A stretch of 9,561 nt of DNA from Eubacteriales bacterium (lineage in GTDB: Bacteria; Bacillota; Clostridia; Oscillospirales; CAG-382), in the NCBI GenBank assembly GCA_028701715.1, contig JAQVQF010000078.1, positions 1 to 9,561 on the forward strand, read 5' to 3'. Positions 1-4,256 of the stretch are shown piece after piece (positions within the stretch are counted from its first letter, which is position 1; every line of letters begins with the position of its first letter). The notes under the pieces were generated by a model that worked only from the letters and a program-made list of their open reading frames with translations, did not search any database and was not told the origin of the DNA. The translations under genes and the position numbers were made by a program.

Positions 1-386
1 TAGGACGCCATCAGTCAAGGCTGGTGAGAACAAAGATCACTTCCAATAAATCGCCGTGGCTTATGAATACCGCCGTCGGGCATATTTATACCGTACCCGT
101 ATCCCACGGGGAAGGCCGCTTCCTGGCGGACGAGCAGCTTGTGCTTAAGCTTGCCAAGAACGGTCAGATAGCCACGCAGTATGTCGACGAAGCGGGGAAT
201 CCCACCTACGACATTTTATTCAACCCCAACGGCTCGGTCATGGCGGTGGAGGGAATTACCTCCCCGGACGGGCGTGTGTTCGGCAAGATGGGTCATACAG
301 AAAGAACCGGAATCGGCTTGTATAAGAATGTACCGGGCAATTACGATATGGGTATATTTGAATCCGCGGTTAAATATTACAAATAA
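1..386 (+). CDS. purL: Phosphoribosylformylglycinamidine synthase, C-terminal glutaminase end (5' truncated by window)
   Basis: This is the 3' end of the large single-chain FGAM synthase, which converts FGAR plus glutamine and ATP to FGAM in purine biosynthesis. The reading frame is open from position 3 (GRHQSRLV...), so the gene starts upstream of the window; the GTG at 24 is an internal valine. What remains is the end of the class I glutamine amidotransferase domain. The motif SHGEGRF carries the His (codon 105-107) and Glu (codon 111-113) of the Cys-His-Glu triad; the nucleophilic Cys lies outside the window. The SNKSPWL segment before it and GKMGHTER near the end are also typical of the family. 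The stop is at 384-386, followed at once by an intrinsic terminator, so purL probably ends its operon. The protein is cytosolic. Family assignment is firm. The choice of the long PurL form rather than a separate PurQ rests on the SNKSPWL and GKMGHTER context. Confidence 0.93.
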   Translation, partial: GRHQSRLVRTKITSNKSPWLMNTAVGHIYTVPVSHGEGRFLADEQLVLKLAKNGQIATQYVDEAGNPTYDILFNPNGSVMAVEGITSPDGRVFGKMGHTERTGIGLYKNVPGNYDMGIFESAVKYYK

Positions 387-388
387 GA

Positions 389-423
389 AAAGGTCCGGAC
401 GGGGTTAACCAGTCCGGATTTTT
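389..423 (+). terminator. Intrinsic terminator of purL
   Basis: A perfect 7-bp GC-rich stem, TCCGGAC (394-400) with GTCCGGA (412-418), encloses an 11-nt loop. It is extended outward by two G-U and three A-U pairs and followed by a short T run (419-423). It lies directly after the purL stop codon. Only 18 nt separate it from the next ribosome binding site, so the GNAT gene may depend on readthrough. Confidence 0.85.
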
Positions 424-452
424 ATGCGTCGATACTGTCTAAGGAGATTGAT

Positions 453-857
453 ATGGATATAAATAATAAATTAAAAGTAGTTTTATACGATGAAAACAGG
501 GATTTTGAAAACATAATCGAATCCTGTAAAAAAGAAAATTGGGTTGCTTTTTACACCGACAGGAAAGAACTCTTCCGCGAGGCTTTGAAATCCTTCTGTA
601 CATATACGGCATATAAAGATGGCGAATACTGCGGCTTTATTAGGTTTATATCAGACGGATTTTTCACGGTTTACTGCTGTGAAATAATCGTTGATAAACC
701 TTTCCGCGGTCAGGGTGTCGGTAAGCTGCTCATGGCGAAAATTTCCGGGCTTTTCCCTGGCTGCAGTGTGGATGTCATAAGCGACAATGACGATTTTTAT
801 AAGGCAAATGGGTTTATAATCCTCGCAAACGGGATGAGAAAACGTTCGCGGTTATAA
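453..857 (+). CDS. GNAT-family N-acetyltransferase
   Basis: A 134-residue cytosolic acetyltransferase that would transfer an acetyl group from acetyl-CoA to an amine; the substrate is not predictable. The acetyl-CoA motif A is clear near residues 80-95: VDKPFRGQGVGKLLM, with the diagnostic Q-G-x-G-x-G/A-type pyrophosphate loop. The C-terminal DDFYKANGFI matches the usual 'Y...GF' motif of the fold. The start is supported by AAGGAG at 441-446 with a 6-nt spacer. There is no room for a separate promoter between the purL terminator and this binding site, so transcription is probably by readthrough from purL or from within it. The stop codon overlaps, tail to tail, the stop of the minus-strand gene at 852. 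The length is at the short end for the family but no core motif is missing. The family is confident; the role is unknown. Confidence 0.85.
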   Translation: MDINNKLKVVLYDENRDFENIIESCKKENWVAFYTDRKELFREALKSFCTYTAYKDGEYCGFIRFISDGFFTVYCCEIIVDKPFRGQGVGKLLMAKISGLFPGCSVDVISDNDDFYKANGFIILANGMRKRSRL

Positions 858-1037
858 CTGACCTCGATCGGTTTTTATATATGACCTGCAGATCCTTTCT
901 TGTCGGGACAAAACCCTGCGAGTGTTGGAAACGAAGCCGAACGCCCATATGATAGCCCTCAGCGTAAAATATACCACCGCGAGCAGGGCGAACGAGAGCA
1001 GAATTAACTGTGAAAGCGATACGATAAATGTAAGCAT
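852..1037 (-). CDS. Small single-pass membrane protein of unknown function
   Basis: A 61-residue protein I do not recognise. Residues 1-33 or so are strongly hydrophobic (MLTFIVSLSQLILLSFALLA, then VVYFTL and IIWAFGFV), enough for one long or two short membrane segments. The remainder is Arg/Lys-rich (NTRRVLSRQERICRSYIK), so by the positive-inside rule the C-terminal tail is probably cytoplasmic. The gene is likely real because the minus strand has a good ribosome binding site, AAAGGAG, 8 nt before the ATG. It is convergent with the GNAT gene and the two stops share TTATAA (852-857). Upstream on the minus strand, TATACT or TATTAT within about 1070-1085 could be a -10 box, but no convincing -35 is visible. 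Confidence 0.6.
   Translation of the reverse strand: MLTFIVSLSQLILLSFALLAVVYFTLRAIIWAFGFVSNTRRVLSRQERICRSYIKTDRGQL
856..876 (+). terminator. Weak candidate terminator after GNAT gene
   Basis: A 6-bp stem with one G-U pair (AACTGA 856-861 with TCGGTT 868-873) and a 6-nt loop overlaps a TTTTT run (872-876). It begins inside the GNAT stop codon. The stem is short, so this is only a possible site. Confidence 0.3.
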
Positions 1038-1197
1038 GTTATTTTCTCCTTTATTTTTTTAGTTCCTCGTTATCAGTATAATACAAGCGGTGTCCGATAA
1101 ACAGGACTTTGCTCCGAGAATGAGAACAAATTTTCGCAATACAAATGGATTTATTGTGTGCCGTTATGGTTACACGGGCTGTTTTAATATTATTATG
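1038..1197. other. AT-rich intergenic region without a gene
   Basis: No open frame with a ribosome binding site is visible on either strand. The region must hold the promoter of the minus-strand membrane protein gene, but I cannot fix it. A small hairpin, GTCC/GGAC at about 1096-1111, is not followed by a T run. Nothing else is supported. Confidence 0.5.
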
Positions 1198-1226
1198 TTG
1201 ATTATTATAATTAATTGTAGTATAAT
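1198..1226 (+). promoter_or_regulatory. SigA-type promoter for leader RNA and lipid gene
   Basis: TTGATT (-35, 1198-1203), a spacer of exactly 17 nt, and a perfect TATAAT (-10, 1221-1226) lie in a very AT-rich stretch. Transcription should begin near 1233, leaving about 240 nt of leader before the start codon at 1473. Confidence 0.8.
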
Positions 1227-1232
1227 ACCTTA

Positions 1233-1376
1233 TTAAATTTTTATAATCAGATGAGACTGTTTTCAGACTCAGTGCTATTGTTTGAAGGGTTTATATACCG
1301 TAAGCTAACAGCTTTTCAAATGAAAATGTAGGTTTTATCGGGCAGTCTCTCCCTCTGCGGAGAGCACTGCTTTTTT
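1233..1376 (+). ncRNA. Structured leader RNA, candidate attenuator or small RNA
   Basis: A roughly 144-nt RNA is bounded by the promoter at 1198-1226 and the intrinsic terminator at 1342-1376; both ends are directly visible. The first half has a hairpin, GAGACTG (1253-1259), loop TTTT, CAGACTC (1264-1270), with one A-A mismatch. The same GAGACTG is perfectly complementary over 7 nt to CAGTCTC (1343-1349) in the 5' arm of the terminator. AGTGCT (1271-1276) is complementary to AGCACT (1363-1368) in its 3' arm. Mutually exclusive pairings of this kind are what an attenuator would show. I cannot match it to any riboswitch class, T-box or 6S RNA. It may instead be a free-standing small RNA. The boundaries are well supported; the regulatory reading is inference. 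Confidence 0.55.
1342..1376 (+). terminator. Strong intrinsic terminator inside the leader of the lipid gene
   Basis: A GC-rich stem of 11 bp with a single bulged C (1365) is formed by GCAGTCTCTCC (1342-1352) and GGAGAG plus ACTGC (1359-1364, 1366-1370). The loop is 6 nt and six T's follow (1371-1376). It lies between the promoter and the start codon, so it would stop transcripts before the downstream gene unless regulated. Confidence 0.88.
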
Positions 1377-1383
1377 ACACGAT

Positions 1384-1415
1384 GGCATTTTGGCATTATG
1401 GAATTTTAGCATTTT
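1384..1415 (+). repeat. Four tandem copies of an 8-bp repeat
   Basis: The units are GGCATTTT (1384-1391), GGCATTAT (1392-1399), GGAATTTT (1400-1407) and AGCATTTT (1408-1415). They are contiguous, with an exact 8-nt period, and copies 2-4 each differ from the first by one base. The array lies between the leader terminator and the ribosome binding site. It could arise by replication slippage or be a short array of binding sites; no function can be assigned. Confidence 0.8.
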
Positions 1416-1472
1416 ACCATGTTGAAACGGATTTTGATATCCGTATATTATTTAAATCAGGAGGTTTCTTCT

Positions 1473-2459
1473 GTGGCAAAACGTTTTACCAAAAATGATA
1501 TACTGACGATACCGAACCTTCTCAGCTTTTTCCGTTTGCTGCTTATTCCTGTTTTTGTGCTGCTGTACATCAGAGACAATCATATCGCCGCCGTAATAGT
1601 CATCGCTATTTCCGGAACGACCGACATAGCGGACGGTAAAATTGCGCGTTCATTCAATATGGTTTCGGATTTTGGTAAGATAATCGATCCTATAGCGGAC
1701 AAGCTTACTCAAGCGGCATTGATTATATGCCTTATCGCAAAATATAAGTGGATGATCGTTTTAATACTGTTTATGGCTGTCAAGGAAGGCTTTATGCTGC
1801 TTGCGGGATATCTGACATTAAAGTTTTCGGATACTGTCAACAGCTCCAAATGGTACGGTAAATTAAGCACCGTTGTATTATATGCGGCGTTGATGTTTTT
1901 AATATTATTTCCGAATATTACTTATCATTTTGCCGACGCTCTTATCGCGTTGTGCGGAGCGGTCATGCTTTTATCGCTTATCATGTATATAAGGTTTTAT
2001 TTTACGATACTGGTTAAAATTAAAATCGCGGTAAATCAAAGTGTCTCTTTCATTAAGATATGGAAAATCGGGCTTGTCGTAATATGGATTTCCGTCATTA
2101 CGGCGTTTGTTATCCATCAGGATGATATTTCGGTCAGCGGGATATTGCGTTTTACTCCGGCAAATCCTTTATCGGCAGCCTTTATTATGCTTGCGTTATA
2201 TGTCTTGAAAAGCTTAAGTATCGTTATATTTATCGGACTGCTCTATATTGCAAGCGGGATCGCTTTTTCTCTGCCGGCAGCTGTAACAGTTAACCTTCTC
2301 GGCATTGCCGTCGCTGTTTCAATCCCTTATTATATCGGTAAAAAAATAGGGAAAGACGCCGTTAACACCATAGTAACCAAGCACCCGAAAGCGGAATATG
2401 TCCGTAAACTGCGTTCCGGAAACGATTTTTTCTTTTCATTTATAATCAATGTCTGCTGA
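1473..2459 (+). CDS. CDP-alcohol phosphatidyltransferase fused to VTT domain, truncated by insertion
   Basis: An integral membrane enzyme, PgsA-like in its N-terminus (IPNLLSFFRLLLIPVFV), that would join a CDP-diacylglycerol to an alcohol such as glycerol 3-phosphate. The complete signature D-x2-DG-x2-AR-x8-G-x3-D-x3-D is present: D51, D54, G55, A58, R59, G68, D72, D76, so the metal-binding catalytic site is intact. From about residue 195 a second, hydrophobic domain of the SNARE-associated/VTT (DedA, TVP38) type begins, including ASGIAFSLPAA and YYIGKKIGKDA. The frame stays homologous to I325, then reads only N-V-C before the stop inside an inserted element. The start is GTG at 1473, chosen because AGGAGG (1459-1464) lies 8 nt upstream; the in-frame ATG at 1419 has no such site and would add 18 unlikely residues. 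The ancestral protein would be about 412 residues. The transferase half may still work; the VTT half lacks its C-terminal part. Confidence 0.82.
   Translation: MAKRFTKNDILTIPNLLSFFRLLLIPVFVLLYIRDNHIAAVIVIAISGTTDIADGKIARSFNMVSDFGKIIDPIADKLTQAALIICLIAKYKWMIVLILFMAVKEGFMLLAGYLTLKFSDTVNSSKWYGKLSTVVLYAALMFLILFPNITYHFADALIALCGAVMLLSLIMYIRFYFTILVKIKIAVNQSVSFIKIWKIGLVVIWISVITAFVIHQDDISVSGILRFTPANPLSAAFIMLALYVLKSLSIVIFIGLLYIASGIAFSLPAAVTVNLLGIAVAVSIPYYIGKKIGKDAVNTIVTKHPKAEYVRKLRSGNDFFFSFIINVC
2443..2448 (+). repeat. Left copy of TAATCA target-site duplication
   Basis: TAATCA directly precedes the left inverted repeat of the insertion and is repeated exactly at 2692-2697. Since the element starts with A and ends with T, the duplication could also be read as 4 bp (AATC) with a one-base longer inverted repeat. 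Either reading gives the same ancestral sequence. Confidence 0.7.
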
Positions 2460-2460
2460 A
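2449..2460 (+). repeat. Left terminal inverted repeat of the insertion
   Basis: ATGTCTGCTGAA matches the reverse complement of the right end (ATGTCCACTGAA) at 10 of 12 positions, differing only at positions 6 and 7. A third, related copy occurs inside the element at 2546-2558 (ATGGCTCACTGAA). Confidence 0.7.
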
Positions 2461-2538
2461 CAAACCATATAACGGTTTGTTCATGCGGCGTATGCCGCAT
2501 AAATTCATAAAAACTGAAGTTTTTATGAATTTACAGCA
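2454..2538 (+). repeat. Left three-arm foldable domain of the insertion
   Basis: A short closing stem, TGCTG (2454-2458) with CAGCA (2534-2538), can enclose three hairpins. The first is AACAAACC/GGTTTGTT (2459-2466, 2474-2481), the second GCGGC/GCCGC (within 2483-2500), and the third a 14-bp stem, 2501-2514 with 2519-2532, capped by TGAA. The arms are perfect; the closing stem is short and partly competes with a longer version of the first arm. Confidence 0.6.
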
Positions 2539-2551
2539 TTTCTTGATGGCT

Positions 2552-2686
2552 CACTGAATCCGGCGTATATATTATGCCGGATTCAAGTGCAAGGTTTTTA
2601 CATAATTTAATGTAAAAACCTTGCACTTGAATAAATCAAAAAACCGGGAAAGCCGCATTGCGGCTTGGTTTTTGATTTATTCAGTG
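2552..2686 (+). repeat. Right three-arm foldable domain of the insertion
   Basis: CACTGAAT (2552-2559) pairs with ATTCAGTG (2679-2686) to close three arms. The first is CCGGC/GCCGG (2560-2564, 2576-2580). The second is a 23-bp perfect stem, 2581-2603 with 2610-2632, loop AATTTA. The third spans 2633-2678: AAATC plus an A run and CC paired with GG, a T run and GATTT, with an inner hairpin AAGCCGC/GCGGCTT (2650-2656, 2660-2666). The junctions are nearly gap-free, so almost every base is paired. The inner GC hairpin followed by GGTTTTT resembles an intrinsic terminator. Confidence 0.7.
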
Positions 2687-2691
2687 GACAT
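2680..2691 (-). repeat. Right terminal inverted repeat of the insertion
   Basis: TTCAGTGGACAT, read on the minus strand as ATGTCCACTGAA, is the partner of the left end. Its outer part also pairs internally with 2552-2558, so the right end belongs to two alternative foldings. Confidence 0.7.
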
Positions 2692-2697
2692 TAATCA
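2692..2697 (+). repeat. Right copy of TAATCA target-site duplication
   Basis: This is an exact copy of 2443-2448 at the right edge of the insertion. The ancestral frame resumes inside it: ATC (Ile, 2694-2696), then AGG (Arg, 2697-2699). Confidence 0.7.
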
Positions 2698-2960
2698 GGA
2701 GCTTAGGTGTCTTCCCAAGCGATATAATAAGCCTTTATATGGGCGCCATCGATATGGCATATCCGAAATATCTTTTAGGCGCCGTTCTGGGTATGACACC
2801 GCAGATGATAGCGTTTACGGTTATCGGGACAAGCATAACCGACATCCGTTCTCCCGCTTTTATTATTTCCGTTTGTGCGGAAGCATTAATAGTGCTTTGC
2901 TCCGCCGCCGCTTTCGCACTGTACAAAAGAAAGCATAAGGATAACCACAGCGGTCGGTAA
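2694..2960 (+). pseudogene. C-terminal remnant of the VTT (SNARE-associated) domain
   Basis: This is the displaced 3' part of the gene that begins at 1473. Reading in the frame of 2694 gives I-RSLGVFPSDIISLYMGAI, then DMAYPKYLLGAVLGMTPQMI, which is the conserved second half of the SNARE-associated/VTT fold: an R-x-(6)-P-x-D-like re-entrant loop followed by the K-YLLG and G-x-x-P segments. Two hydrophobic helices and a basic tail (KRKHKDNHSGR) follow. There is no in-frame start codon with a ribosome binding site: the CAGGAG at 2696-2701 is not followed by an in-frame ATG, GTG or TTG at a useful distance, and the first ATG (2739) is already inside the domain. It is therefore probably not translated on its own, unless the insertion is bypassed or removed. 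Confidence 0.75.
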
Positions 2961-2993
2961 TATGTTTTACTGTAATAAATTTCAGAGGTAACT

Positions 2994-4256
2994 ATGCCGT
3001 TTTCAGATTTTACTAAAGCAATGAAAAAAGAATATACGATAATCGCACCCGATATTTTCCCGACACATATGGAGCTTATCCGTGAAATATTTATCATGTA
3101 CGGCTATAAACTTGAGGTTGTTCATTATGAGGGTAAAAAAGTTATAGATATGGGGCTTAAGTCGCTGCATAACGATATGTGCTATCCCGCTATCTGTATG
3201 CTCGGTCAACAGCTTTACGCGCTGACCTGCGGCGATTATGACCCGCATAAATCGGCTCTCATTATGTTTCAAACCGGAGGAGGCTGCCGCGCGTCCAACT
3301 ACATATGGCTGCTCCGCAAGGCTCTCGCCGACATGGGGTTGGAATTTGTCCCGGTTATATCTGTCAGCTTCAGCGGAATGGAAAAGTACAGCGGCTTTCG
3401 CTTTTCCGTTTCGATGGCCGTTAAGGGTATTATGGCGGTGGTATACGGCGATATGCTTATGCTGCTTAAAAATCAGATAACACCCTACGAGGTCAACAAA
3501 GGCGAAACACGTGTCGTGACACAACGCTGGATTAAGGAGCTTACCGAGCAATTTAAAAGCAACAGAGGGCTTACGCCAAGGAGCATGAGAAAAAACCTTT
3601 CAAGGATGGTAAAGGATTTTCACGAAATTCCCCGCATATATGAAAAAAAGACCAAGGTAGGTATCGTCGGCGAAATTTATGTAAAATATTCCTCCTTCGG
3701 CAACAATAATCTGGAAAAATTCCTCGCCACACAGGATTGTGAATATATGGTTCCGGGTGTTTTGGGCTTCTTTCAATATTGCTTTGCGAATATGGTGACG
3801 GATTATGAGTACTACGGCGGCAGCAGAAGATCAAAAAAATTGGGTGAAATAGGCGAAGCGGTGGGAGAACGGCTTGAAAAAGCCATACTGAGAGTATTAA
3901 AGGATTATCCCGAATTTGTCGCGCCGTTTCCCTTTGAAGCAACAAAGCGTATGGCGGATAAGATAATCGACCGCGGCGTAAAGATGGGAGAAGGCTGGCT
4001 GCTTCCGGCGGAAACGGCGGAGCTTATAAAAAACGGCTATGAAAACATCATATGCGCTCAGCCCTTCGGTTGCCTGCCAAATCATATCGTGGGCAAGGGT
4101 GTGATAAGAACGCTGCGCGAGCTCTATCCGCAGGCGAATATTTGTCCCATAGATTACGATTCCGGCGCTTCGGGAGTAAATCAGGAAAACAGGATAAAGC
4201 TGATGCTTGCCGTCGCGAGAGAGGAAAAATCAACCGATGAAGAAAATCGGCCTTGA
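2994..4256 (+). CDS. 2-hydroxyacyl-CoA dehydratase D-component-like (HgdB-type) protein
   Basis: A 420-residue cytosolic protein of the HgdB/DUF2229-associated family. It resembles the Fe-S cluster subunits of 2-hydroxyacyl-CoA dehydratases, which receive a low-potential electron from an ATP-driven activase. Candidate cluster ligands are C63 in NDMCYPA, C98 in TGGGCRASNY and C360 in QPFGCLPNHIVGKG; the last two motifs are typical of the activase-associated branch. The start ATG has AGAGG at 2984-2988, 5 nt upstream; a later in-frame ATG (3021, MKKEYTI) is possible. The 3' end overlaps the activase start by 20 nt, so the two are translationally coupled and probably partners. In many Firmicutes the two are joined in one chain of about 1,400 residues; here they are separate, with the D-like part first. 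No dehydratase alpha subunit is adjacent, so the substrate is unknown and it may not be a dehydratase. The double-cubane-cluster reductases are a related possibility. Confidence 0.8.
   Translation: MPFSDFTKAMKKEYTIIAPDIFPTHMELIREIFIMYGYKLEVVHYEGKKVIDMGLKSLHNDMCYPAICMLGQQLYALTCGDYDPHKSALIMFQTGGGCRASNYIWLLRKALADMGLEFVPVISVSFSGMEKYSGFRFSVSMAVKGIMAVVYGDMLMLLKNQITPYEVNKGETRVVTQRWIKELTEQFKSNRGLTPRSMRKNLSRMVKDFHEIPRIYEKKTKVGIVGEIYVKYSSFGNNNLEKFLATQDCEYMVPGVLGFFQYCFANMVTDYEYYGGSRRSKKLGEIGEAVGERLEKAILRVLKDYPEFVAPFPFEATKRMADKIIDRGVKMGEGWLLPAETAELIKNGYENIICAQPFGCLPNHIVGKGVIRTLRELYPQANICPIDYDSGASGVNQENRIKLMLAVAREEKSTDEENRP

Larger units (their letters stand above)
2449..2691 (+). mobile_element. MITE-like hairpin-rich insertion in the VTT domain
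   Basis: A 243-bp sequence with imperfect terminal inverted repeats: ATGTCTGCTGAA at the left and TTCAGTGGACAT at the right, 10 of 12 positions complementary. It is flanked by TAATCA on both sides. Removing it plus one TAATCA (249 nt, 83 codons) joins FSFII to RSLGVFPSD and restores the gene's frame, which is strong evidence of insertion. It encodes no plausible transposase, so it would be non-autonomous. Nearly all of it is palindromic, with hairpins at 2457-2483, 2483-2500, 2501-2532, 2555-2585, 2581-2632 (23-bp perfect stem) and 2629-2682. I recognise no named family. Alternatives are an intervening RNA that is removed or a translational bypass element, which I think less likely because nothing specific supports them. 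Confidence 0.78.

Noticed and set aside
24..386. A 120-residue gene starting at GTG 24
   Set aside because: The frame is open to the window edge and the residues before it (GRHQSRL) belong to PurL, so this is an internal codon of a truncated gene.
1077..1082. TATAAT on the plus strand as a promoter
   Set aside because: The hexamer 17 nt upstream is a T run, not a -35 box, and there is no gene it would serve before the better promoter at 1198.
1233..1376. 6S RNA, T-box, purine, c-di-GMP or other known riboswitch
   Set aside because: None of the conserved core sequences I know for these classes can be found; only the promoter, hairpins and terminator are certain.
1419..1472. N-terminal extension of the lipid gene from ATG 1419
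   Set aside because: It has no ribosome binding site, abuts the octamer array, and adds residues unlike the family; GTG 1473 has AGGAGG at 8 nt.
2449..2691. Group I or group II intron, or a CRISPR array
   Set aside because: No intron core or domain V motif, no encoded maturase, and no regularly spaced repeats; hairpins plus inverted ends and flanking repeats fit a MITE better.
2621..2938. Open frame from TTG 2621 across the right end of the insertion
   Set aside because: It starts inside a hairpin arm, has no ribosome binding site, and out of frame overlaps the clear VTT remnant; its composition (Arg/Ser/Tyr-rich) is that of a shadow frame.
3003..3551. Long minus-strand open frame opposite the HgdB-like gene
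   Set aside because: It mirrors a well-supported gene with Cys motifs and lacks a minus-strand ribosome binding site and family resemblance.
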